DNA of 7,664 nt, from NCBI GenBank assembly GCA_017380275.1, contig JAFOEH010000129.1, positions 1 to 7,664 of the forward strand. The letters run 5' to 3'. This document shows, in pieces, positions 1-5,845 of this stretch. The stretch's first letter is position 1; every line of letters starts with the position of its first letter. Under the pieces are notes generated by a model, which saw nothing but the letters and a program-made list of their open reading frames with translations, made no database searches and was not told the DNA's origin. This DNA is from Alistipes sp. Lineage in GTDB: Bacteria; Bacteroidota; Bacteroidia; Bacteroidales; Rikenellaceae. The translations under genes and the position numbers were made by a program.

Positions 1-756
1 CACATCCACGATCGTGTGGTGCTCAAACACCACCAAATCGCCACAACACACCGCCATGAGCGACACCCCAGCGTGGTGCGGCAGCTGCCACAACAAAAGA
101 ACGAAGAATTTAAGGCCTGTATCCACCTGCGACTCCCCTCCGCCATCCAAATCTATCTCGATGCGAATATCTGTCTCCGAGGTCTTTCGCTCAACGACCG
201 CCACCCTATCCGTGCGGCGCAGAAACTCCGCCACCTCCGACCAGCGCGGCGCGATCTTCACGCAGGCCTCGGCAAAGTGCTTTCCGCAGAGCATCTTCTC
301 GCCCACATCCTTCGGTTGCAGCAGGATAGCCTTCGCACCGAGATTGTAGGCCAACTCAACATCCGTTGCGCGGTCGCCAATGACGTAAGACGATGCCATA
401 TCATACTCACCCTCGAGATACTTCACAAACATCCCCACCCCGGGCTTGCGCGTTGGCGCATTCTCCTGCGGGAAGGTCGGATCGATAAGCTGGTCATCGA
501 AGAATACACCCTCGCCAGCCAGCGTGCGCAGCATCTTGGTGTGTGCAGGCCAGAAGGTATTCTCGGGGAAGGCCTCCGTCCCCAAACCATCCTGATTCGA
601 TGCCAGCACCAGCTCGTAATCAAGCTCCGAGAGCGACTTCATTCCCGAAATTGCACCCGCGACGAACTCCAGCTTCTCCAACGAATCGACCTGATAATCC
701 TCTGGTGGCTCGACCAGAATAGTTCCGTCACGATCAACGAACAATACTTTCTTCAT
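1..756 (-). CDS. hisB: HisB, bifunctional histidinol-phosphatase / imidazoleglycerol-phosphate dehydratase (N-terminal 252 codons, 3' end cut by window)
   Basis: HisB removes phosphate from histidinol phosphate with its N-terminal HAD domain and dehydrates imidazoleglycerol phosphate with its C-terminal IGPD domain, in cytosolic histidine synthesis. The HAD domain (about residues 1-165) shows the nucleophile motif DRDGT (8-12), SNQDG (53-57), RKP with Lys104, and GDRATD (127-132), so it looks active. The Cys/His zinc cluster that E. coli HisB carries before RKP is absent here (the segment reads PTFPQENAPTRKP). The IGPD domain starts near residue 183, with RKTSETDI (190-197) and LDGGGES. Its active-site motifs are then abnormal: FFDHML is FFVLLL (217-222) and GDLEVDEHHTIED is GDLVVFEHHTIVD (239-251). 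The ATG at 754-756 is chosen because MKKVLFVDRDGT is a typical HisB start; GAAGAG precedes it. It overlaps the hisC end by 23 nt, suggesting translational coupling. The frame is open to base 1; the rest of the dehydratase lies outside. Confidence 0.93.
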   Translation of the reverse strand, partial: MKKVLFVDRDGTILVEPPEDYQVDSLEKLEFVAGAISGMKSLSELDYELVLASNQDGLGTEAFPENTFWPAHTKMLRTLAGEGVFFDDQLIDPTFPQENAPTRKPGVGMFVKYLEGEYDMASSYVIGDRATDVELAYNLGAKAILLQPKDVGEKMLCGKHFAEACVKIAPRWSEVAEFLRRTDRVAVVERKTSETDIRIEIDLDGGGESQVDTGLKFFVLLLWQLPHHAGVSLMAVCCGDLVVFEHHTIVDV

Positions 757-1777
757 ATCTCTTCAGTGATTTTATCAATTCAACATTCTCCTCTGCGGTG
801 CCAATGGTAATACGCAGGCACCCCTCGCAACCCTTCACTCGGTTACGATTGCGGACGATAATTCCCTGCTCAATCAGATAACAATACACCGCATCGGCAT
901 CCGCAACCTTGACCAACAGAAAGTTAGCATCGCTCGGATAGATTCTCTCAACGAACGAAAATCGGCTCAAAGCCTCAGCTACTACCGAGCGCTGCGCCTT
1001 GATCTGCTCCACCTCGGCCTCAACGCCCTTTGCGAGTAATTCACCGACAATACTCATCGTCGCGACATTGATATTGTAGGGATATTTCACCTGCGAAAAG
1101 AGTTCAACAACCCTCCTGTCGGCCAACGCCAATCCTACTCTAAGGCCCGCCATTGCCCACGCCTTCGACATTGTCTGCAGCACGACAAGATTCCTGTTTT
1201 CAGCTATCTCACTCTTCAGACTCTCGGCCTCGGCAAAGTCGATATAGGCCTCATCCACAACAACCATCGCCCGACACTCCTTCACAAGACGCATCACATC
1301 CTCGCGTCGCAGCAGATTACCAGTCGGGTTGTTGGGCGAGCAGAGGAAAATCGCCTTCGTGCGTGAATCTACGACCGCCATCATAGCCTCGACATCCAAC
1401 TCAAAGTCCTCGCCGAGCGTCACCTCGCGCATCTCCACGTCGTTAATGGCCGCCGCCACCTTATACATTCCGTAGCTCGGCGCAATGGCCACCACATTAT
1501 CCACCCTCGGCTCGCAAAAGACACGGAAGACAAGGTCAATCGCCTCGTCGCTACCGTTGCCGATAAATATATTCTCCGCCGCGACACCCTTAATCATCGC
1601 AATCTGCTCCTTGAGTGCTCGCTGATGAGGGTCGGGATAGCGATTGTAACCGTTCTCGTAGGGGCTCTCGTTGGCATCGAGAAAGACCCCCAACTCCCCC
1701 TTATACTCGTCACGCGCTGTCGAATATGGCGTAAGTGACGCTACGCAGGGGCGCACCAATTTATCAATATCCTTCAT
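734..1777 (-). CDS. hisC: HisC, histidinol-phosphate aminotransferase
   Basis: This PLP-dependent class I/II aminotransferase converts imidazole acetol phosphate and glutamate to L-histidinol phosphate and 2-oxoglutarate. At 347 residues it has the usual HisC length. Visible landmarks are DANESP near the N-terminus (34-39), RYPDP (46-50), IGNGSDEAID (72-81, cofactor phosphate region), SPNNPTG (147-153), VVDEAYIDF with PLP-pyridine Asp175, the Schiff-base Lys205 in QTMSKAWAMAGLRVG, Arg213, and the substrate-carboxylate Arg322 in CLRITIG. No key residue is missing. The start ATG lies 3 nt after the hisD stop, and the last seven codons or so overlap the start of hisB in another frame, so the gene is embedded in the his operon. 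Some HisC-like enzymes act on aromatic amino acids, but the his context makes histidine synthesis the clear assignment. Confidence 0.97.
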   Translation of the reverse strand: MKDIDKLVRPCVASLTPYSTARDEYKGELGVFLDANESPYENGYNRYPDPHQRALKEQIAMIKGVAAENIFIGNGSDEAIDLVFRVFCEPRVDNVVAIAPSYGMYKVAAAINDVEMREVTLGEDFELDVEAMMAVVDSRTKAIFLCSPNNPTGNLLRREDVMRLVKECRAMVVVDEAYIDFAEAESLKSEIAENRNLVVLQTMSKAWAMAGLRVGLALADRRVVELFSQVKYPYNINVATMSIVGELLAKGVEAEVEQIKAQRSVVAEALSRFSFVERIYPSDANFLLVKVADADAVYCYLIEQGIIVRNRNRVKGCEGCLRITIGTAEENVELIKSLKRYEESIVR

Positions 1778-1780
1778 AAC

Positions 1781-3061
1781 CTAACATTTTTCGATTCTAA
1801 TCCTAACAGCCGCCGCGTGAGCCTCCAAACCCTCGGCCTCGGCCATCGCCTCTATGGTGGGCGCAAGAGCCTTCAGTCCCTCCACCGAGAGCTCCTGAAT
1901 TTTCATCATACGCATAAAACTGTCGATATTCACGCCGCTGCACGAGTGCGCCCAACCAGATGTGGGCAAAGTATGGTTCGTACCCGAAGCGTAGTCGCCC
2001 GCACTCTCGGGCGAGTAGTTGCCGATAAAGATGCTTCCAGCCGACGAAATCTGCTCGGCCACGTCCCACGCATCGCGCATCGAGATTATAAGATGCTCGG
2101 CCGCATACTCTTCGGCAAAGGCTATCATCTGCTCACGGCTGTCGAATACCACCGCACGGCTATTGGCCAGCGATTCAGCAACATACTCCTCCCTCGAGAG
2201 CAATGCTCGCTGACGCTCTACCTCCTCGGCCACAGCCTCGGCAATAGGCCTTGAGCTGCAAACCACAATAGCCTGACTATCACGCCCGTGCTCAGCCTGC
2301 GAGAGCATATCTGCCGCCACAAAAGCCGCATCGGCCGATTCATCGGCCATCACCATCACCTCGGAAGGGCCTGCCGGCATATCAATAGAAGTATTCTCGG
2401 CTGCTACTATCTGCTTGGCAAGAGTTACATAACGATTTCCCGGACCGAAAATCTTATCGACCTTCGGCACCGACTCCGTGCCGTATGCCATCGCCGCTAC
2501 GGCCTGCGCTCCGCCCACCTTAAATACCTGCTCCACCCCGCAACGACGTGCCGCATACAATACCTCAGCAGCGACCCTGCCCTCGCCGTTAGTGGGAGTA
2601 CAGAGTATAACCTTCCCGCAACCTGCAATACGTGCCGGCAGGGCCAGCATCAGTACGGTCGAGAAGAGTGGCGCCGTACCACCGGGGATATAGAGTCCTA
2701 CGCGGCGAATCGCCACGGCACGCTGCACACATCTAACCCCCTCCTGCGTCTGCAGATCAACACCCTCGGGGAGTTGCGCACGGTGGAAAGTCTCGATATT
2801 TCGTGCAGCCACCTCGATAGCAGCCTTTACCTCGTCACTCACCCTCTGCTCGGCCTGCATAAACTCATCTGCCGACACCGCAAGTGAGGCAAGCTCGACG
2901 CCATCAATCTGCTTGGCCAAAGAGTACAAGGCACCATCACCCTCCGTGCGAACACGCTCAACAATCGCCTCAACACGATCACGAATAAGCGAATTATCCT
3001 GCTCGGCACGACGACACAGCGACGGCCACTGCTCTACTGCTGGATTTTCGTATATCTTCAT
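1781..3061 (-). CDS. hisD: HisD, histidinol dehydrogenase
   Basis: HisD is a zinc enzyme that performs the last two steps of histidine synthesis, oxidising L-histidinol to L-histidinal and then L-histidine with two NAD+. The 426-residue length is normal. Family motifs appear in order: RRVGLYIPGG (119-128), the nucleotide-binding stretch KVGGAQAVAAMAYGT (181-195), KIFGPGNRYV (203-212), DMPAGPSEV (227-235), and SQAEHGRDSQA (254-264). Matching the family, the zinc ligands are Gln255, His258, Asp356 (in SAGDYASG) and His415 (in GLEAHAAAV); the catalytic pair Glu322-His323 lies in AAEHL. NHTLPT (362-367) is also present. All functional residues are there, so the enzyme should be active. The ATG at 3059-3061 is 5 nt after the hisG stop, and the gene ends 3 nt before hisC, so it is transcribed inside the hisGDCB operon. 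Confidence 0.98.
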   Translation of the reverse strand: MKIYENPAVEQWPSLCRRAEQDNSLIRDRVEAIVERVRTEGDGALYSLAKQIDGVELASLAVSADEFMQAEQRVSDEVKAAIEVAARNIETFHRAQLPEGVDLQTQEGVRCVQRAVAIRRVGLYIPGGTAPLFSTVLMLALPARIAGCGKVILCTPTNGEGRVAAEVLYAARRCGVEQVFKVGGAQAVAAMAYGTESVPKVDKIFGPGNRYVTLAKQIVAAENTSIDMPAGPSEVMVMADESADAAFVAADMLSQAEHGRDSQAIVVCSSRPIAEAVAEEVERQRALLSREEYVAESLANSRAVVFDSREQMIAFAEEYAAEHLIISMRDAWDVAEQISSAGSIFIGNYSPESAGDYASGTNHTLPTSGWAHSCSGVNIDSFMRMMKIQELSVEGLKALAPTIEAMAEAEGLEAHAAAVRIRIEKC

Positions 3062-3066
3062 CTCGG

Positions 3067-3918
3067 CTACGGAATTATCTTGTCCAACGTAAGCACCAGA
3101 ATACCCTCGGCACCTATAGCCTTGAGCTGGCGCACCTTATCCCACAAATCGGCCGCATCAACCACCGAGTGGAGCGAACACCAACCCTCAGCCGCCAACG
3201 GCATAACGGTCGGACTGCGCATCGCAGGCAGAATCTTCACCGCCTCATCGAGCGACGAGATGGGGATATTCATCAGCAGATATTTCTTGCCACGGCTCAC
3301 GCGCTCAGACTCGATACGGAACAACAGCTCGTCGAGCAACTCGCGGTCCTCAGCCGAGAGATTACGGTTGGCGATGAGCACCGCCTCCGACTCGAAGACG
3401 CGCTCGACCTCCTTCAATCCGTTCGTCACGAGAGTTCCACCCGACGAAACAATATCGAAAATCGCATCGGCAATGCCCGCCGTCGGGGCAATCTCCACCG
3501 AGCCTGTGATCACCTCCATCTCGGCCTGAACCCCCTTCTCCTCGAGAAAACGTTTGAGGATGGCAGGGTAGGAAGTCGCAATTCGCTTGCCCTCGAAATA
3601 CTCCACCCCCGTGTACTCCTCGCCCTTGGGAATAGCCAACGATATGCGACAACCACCAAAACCGAGTTTCGTAACTACCTCGACATCGCACCCACGCTCA
3701 GCCACCTCGTTTAGGCCAACTATTCCCAGCGTTGCCGTTCCATTTGCCACCACCTGTGGGATGTCATCATCACGCAAATACAACACCTCGATGGGAAAAT
3801 TTGCCGCCTTAGAGAGGAATTTACGTTTCGCAGCATCAACATCAATGCCTATCTCGTGGAGCAGCTCCATACTCTGCTCATTCAATCGTCCTTTAGTCTG
3901 AATCGCTATTCGTAGCAT
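3067..3918 (-). CDS. hisG: HisG, ATP phosphoribosyltransferase (long form)
   Basis: HisG joins ATP and PRPP to give phosphoribosyl-ATP, the committed and feedback-controlled step of histidine synthesis. The N-terminal catalytic half begins MLRIAIQTKGRLNEQSMELL and includes LRDDDIPQVVANGTATLGIVG (48-68). The PRPP-binding loop is EIAPTAGIADAIFDIVSSGGTL at residues 142-163. At 283 residues it is the long form: the C-terminal part from about residue 205, with VMPLAAEGWCSLHSVV (238-253) and GAEGILVLTLDKIIP at the end, corresponds to the ACT-like regulatory domain that binds histidine. It should therefore work without HisZ as a feedback-inhibited hexamer. It is the first structural gene after the leader and attenuator, with its ATG 38 nt past the terminator stem. 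Control is likely double: attenuation of transcription plus histidine inhibition of the enzyme. Confidence 0.98.
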   Translation of the reverse strand: MLRIAIQTKGRLNEQSMELLHEIGIDVDAAKRKFLSKAANFPIEVLYLRDDDIPQVVANGTATLGIVGLNEVAERGCDVEVVTKLGFGGCRISLAIPKGEEYTGVEYFEGKRIATSYPAILKRFLEEKGVQAEMEVITGSVEIAPTAGIADAIFDIVSSGGTLVTNGLKEVERVFESEAVLIANRNLSAEDRELLDELLFRIESERVSRGKKYLLMNIPISSLDEAVKILPAMRSPTVMPLAAEGWCSLHSVVDAADLWDKVRQLKAIGAEGILVLTLDKIIP

Positions 3919-3956
3919 ATTGTATTGTTTTTCTCATTAAACCATCTTCCGTAGCC

Positions 3957-3993
3957 AAACAAAATAGGCTTACCCTGTGGAGGTAAGCCTATT
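3957..3993 (-). terminator. Intrinsic terminator of the his attenuator
   Basis: On the minus strand the sequence AATAGGCTTACC, a 7-nt loop TCCACAG, and GGTAAGCCTATT form a perfect 12-bp stem (3963-3974 pairing with 3982-3993). The RNA continues UUGUUU, giving a U-rich run AUUUUGUUU across the stem base. It stands between the His-rich leader ORF and hisG, so it would stop transcription before the structural genes. On the plus strand the same palindrome is followed by ATAGTAC rather than a U-run, so it should act only on minus-strand transcripts. Confidence 0.88.
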
Positions 3994-4025
3994 ATAGTAC
4001 ACTCGACCATACGCACGACCTACCC
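3981..4025 (-). promoter_or_regulatory. Candidate antiterminator pairing of the his attenuator
   Basis: GGGUAGGUC (4025 to 4017) spans the last sense codon, the UAG stop and the base triplet after it in the leader ORF. It can pair over 9 contiguous positions, three of them G-U wobbles, with GGCUUACCU (3989 to 3981). That target covers most of the 5' arm of the terminator stem and the first loop base, so the two structures exclude one another. A ribosome at the leader stop would cover 4017-4025 and favour the terminator. A ribosome held at the His codons (4041-4055) would leave it free and favour read-through. I see no convincing third pairing that would block this arm when the leader is not translated. 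The pairing was found by eye; no folding energy was calculated. Confidence 0.6.
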
Positions 4026-4076
4026 TATCTTTCGCAAGATATGATGATGGAGGTGGATGGTGTTGATTGTAATCAT
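4020..4076 (-). CDS. hisL: His operon leader peptide (18 aa, four His)
   Basis: The ORF ATG...TAG encodes MITINTIHLHHHILRKIG. His is at residues 8, 10, 11 and 12 (codons CAC, CAT, CAT, CAT), far above chance for 18 codons. It starts about 15-20 nt after the expected transcription start of the promoter just upstream and ends 27 nt before the terminator stem. Its role would be to sense charged His-tRNA: ribosome stalling at the His run selects between the antiterminator and the terminator. The peptide itself probably has no function. No strong Shine-Dalgarno sequence is seen before the ATG (upstream bases are AATGTAGTGAAACT), which is ordinary for Bacteroidota. The assignment rests on composition, position and the linked RNA structures. 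Confidence 0.85.
   Translation of the reverse strand: MITINTIHLHHHILRKIG
4026..4041 (-). promoter_or_regulatory. GNRA-type hairpin within the leader ORF (possible pause or helper stem)
   Basis: UAUCUU, the tetraloop GCGA, and AAGAUA form a 6-bp stem. It begins at the last base of the fourth His codon and ends directly against the candidate antiterminator arm at 4025. It may be an RNA polymerase pause hairpin that keeps transcription in step with the leader ribosome, or it may stack on the antiterminator helix. The stem is A-U rich and short, so its role is uncertain. Confidence 0.45.
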
Positions 4077-4097
4077 AGTTTCACTACATTGTTAATG

Positions 4098-4127
4098 CAA
4101 ATATAACGATTTATTCTTTTCTTGCAA
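4098..4127 (-). promoter_or_regulatory. Bacteroidota-type promoter of the his operon
   Basis: The minus strand carries TTG (4127-4125), a 19-nt spacer, and TATATTTG (4105-4098). TATATTTG matches the TAnnTTTG consensus of the -7 element used by the Bacteroidota housekeeping sigma factor, and TTG with 19 nt spacing fits the -33 element. Transcription would begin near 4090-4095, just before the leader ORF. It lies downstream of the stop of the preceding 196-residue gene, so hisGDCB would have its own controlled start. Confidence 0.75.
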
Positions 4128-4188
4128 CATATCAATGCAAAAATCGGCAATAAATTCGCATATTTTCTACATATTCATTCTTTCTGAC

Positions 4189-4779
4189 CTACGACAGCGG
4201 AGCCTCGCCCTGTACGTCAAGATTTACCTTGACATACTTGTAACCCAAATGGCGCAACTCGAGCGACACGCCAAGACGGAAGAATACCTTTACAACGCGA
4301 GCAAACAGGTGGAAAGCCATCACGCTCTGCGGCTCGATACCCTCCTTGCGAATCATCGTCTGAGCGGTGTTGGCAGCCTTACGGATTGCAGCCTCCAACT
4401 TCTTATTCTCCTCGCTATCGAGTTTGTAACCGACCAGACACTCGATAACATACTCGTCCAGACAATCGAATCCACGAGGCTTGGCCATCAGCGTGTACCA
4501 ATCCTCAACGTCCTTGTAATCGCCCCACGACTTATCCCACAGAACGGCAGCACCCATACCGACATAGCAGGCCCACGCAATAGCTGCAGCAGGATACTCG
4601 GCAATCTGCGGAACGGCTGCAACCATATATTCGGGAGCCGATGTTCGCCACTTCTCGTCCAGCTCCTCCACCTCGAGGATCTTGCCGTCGAGCAGCTGAT
4701 CGGCCGTACACTGATCGACCAGGGTCTTCTCCAACTTCTCGGCAAACGAGGCCAAGAACTCTCTATCTTTTTCTTCCAT
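4189..4779 (-). CDS. Conserved-looking hypothetical protein, 196 aa
   Basis: I do not recognise this family. The protein begins MEEKDREFLASFAEKLEKTL and looks mostly alpha-helical. A charged N-terminal part (1-45) is followed by a hydrophobic, aromatic-rich stretch (about 51-85) containing EYPAAAIAWACYVGMGAAVLWD. It then has a WYTLM segment near 94-98, an acidic and amphipathic region (105-145), and a basic, hydrophobic C-terminal part with FARVVKVFFRLG (159-170). There is no signal peptide. Residues 62-82 could be a membrane helix but more likely form a buried helix, as alanine and small residues dominate. The gene begins 10 nt after the galM stop, in a coding-like frame with base use like its neighbours, so it is probably co-transcribed with gltX and galM. 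That linkage gives no firm clue to function. The downstream gap has its own promoter for his genes. Confidence 0.85.
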   Translation of the reverse strand: MEEKDREFLASFAEKLEKTLVDQCTADQLLDGKILEVEELDEKWRTSAPEYMVAAVPQIAEYPAAAIAWACYVGMGAAVLWDKSWGDYKDVEDWYTLMAKPRGFDCLDEYVIECLVGYKLDSEENKKLEAAIRKAANTAQTMIRKEGIEPQSVMAFHLFARVVKVFFRLGVSLELRHLGYKYVKVNLDVQGEAPLS

Positions 4780-4789
4780 AATGTTTTAA

Positions 4790-5845
4790 CTAAAATGTTC
4801 CGAGTTTGAAAACAATCTTTTGGCAATACATCTCACCCGCCTGGAGCACTACCGACGGGAATGAAGGCTCGTTCACCGCATTGGGATAGTTTTGGCACTC
4901 GATAGCCACACCAGCATAGTCCTTGTAACGGCCGCCCGACTTGGTCAGGGGACATCCACCCTCAAGCCAGTTGCCCGTATAGACCATCGCTCCGGCCTGC
5001 GACGAGAGAATCTCCACCTTGCGGCCCGTAGCCTCGCAGCGCAACTCGCCCACCTCGCTCAGGATGTTGGGTTTCCAGCCATCGAGCACGAAGAAGTGGT
5101 CATAACCCTTAAAATCCTTCATATGGTTGAACTCCGAAAGCAACTCCTCGCCAAACTTACGCCACTGGGTAAAATCCTGCGGCGTACCCTTCACGTCGAG
5201 ATACTCGCCCGTCGGAATCTGTGTTGAATCCATCTCCAGCACACGTGAGCAGTTAAGATGCAACTCGTGGTCAAGAATATCCTTGCCGCTACCCTCGCCT
5301 GCGAGGTTCCAGTATGTGTGGTTCGTGAGGTTCACCACCGTGGTCTTGTCGCTCTTAGCCGCAAAGGTAATCTCCAGCGCATTGTCCTCACCGAAGTAGT
5401 AACCCACCTCGACATACAACTCGCCGGGATAGTTCTGCTCGCCATCGGGCGAGATGCGCGAGAACACCACTCGATTGGTTTCCACACGGCTCTCCCAGAG
5501 CTGATTAGCAAAACCCTTCGAGCCGCCGTGCAGGTGGTTAGGGCCATTGTTAATCTCGAGCGAATACTCCACGCCCTCGATTGTCATCTTACCTCGCGCG
5601 ATACGGTTAGCCACTCGGCCAACACTCTTGCCGCTTGCTGCGCCATCGCCGAAGTAGCTCATCGGATCCTTGTAGCCAAGCACGATATCGTCAATGTTGC
5701 CATCGCGGTCGGGCGATTTAACCGACACGATAGCCGCACCAATGTTACATACCTGCACCTCGCAACCGTTATCATTACGCAGGGTATAGATTACGATCGC
5801 CTCGCCCTCGGGCGTAGCACCCCAAATATGCTGCAGAATCTCCAT
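4790..5845 (-). CDS. galM: GalM, aldose 1-epimerase (mutarotase)
   Basis: GalM interconverts the alpha and beta anomers of galactose, glucose and related aldoses, feeding the Leloir pathway. The 351-residue length is typical. Family signatures are SVGRVANRIARG (74-85; substrate Arg81), NGPNHLHGGSKGF (100-112), NLTNHTYWNLAG (172-183) with the catalytic acid His176, GYDHFFVLD (247-255) with sugar-binding Asp249, and AGVAIECQNYPNAVN (311-325) with the catalytic base Glu316. No signal peptide is present, so the enzyme should be cytosolic. Its ATG overlaps the gltX stop by one base (TAATG on the minus strand), which indicates translational coupling. No galK, galT or sugar transporter is next to it in this window, so it seems to be a housekeeping copy. 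Specificity within the aldose 1-epimerase family cannot be settled from sequence alone. Confidence 0.95.
   Translation of the reverse strand: MEILQHIWGATPEGEAIVIYTLRNDNGCEVQVCNIGAAIVSVKSPDRDGNIDDIVLGYKDPMSYFGDGAASGKSVGRVANRIARGKMTIEGVEYSLEINNGPNHLHGGSKGFANQLWESRVETNRVVFSRISPDGEQNYPGELYVEVGYYFGEDNALEITFAAKSDKTTVVNLTNHTYWNLAGEGSGKDILDHELHLNCSRVLEMDSTQIPTGEYLDVKGTPQDFTQWRKFGEELLSEFNHMKDFKGYDHFFVLDGWKPNILSEVGELRCEATGRKVEILSSQAGAMVYTGNWLEGGCPLTKSGGRYKDYAGVAIECQNYPNAVNEPSFPSVVLQAGEMYCQKIVFKLGTF

Noticed and set aside
1..105. Adenine-targeted diversification (diversity-generating retroelement) as the cause of the hisB changes
   Set aside because: The changed bases are almost all A to T rather than A to any base, many adenines in the same stretch are unchanged, no template repeat or reverse transcriptase is in the window, and a housekeeping enzyme is an unlikely target.
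16..810. Long plus-strand ORF (264 codons) opposite hisB and the hisC end
   Set aside because: It is the complement of well-supported hisB coding sequence; its translation is rich in His, Arg and Leu without any domain pattern, as expected for an antisense shadow of a GC-moderate gene.
3994..3999. TATAAT on the minus strand just before the terminator stem
   Set aside because: It resembles an E. coli -10 box, but Bacteroidota promoters use TAnnTTTG, no matching upstream element is evident, and it lies inside the leader RNA.
4128..4188. Possible terminator for the gltX-galM-196-aa gene transcript
   Set aside because: The region is AT-rich but only 4-bp inverted repeats (ATGC/GCAT) can be found, too weak to call a hairpin terminator.
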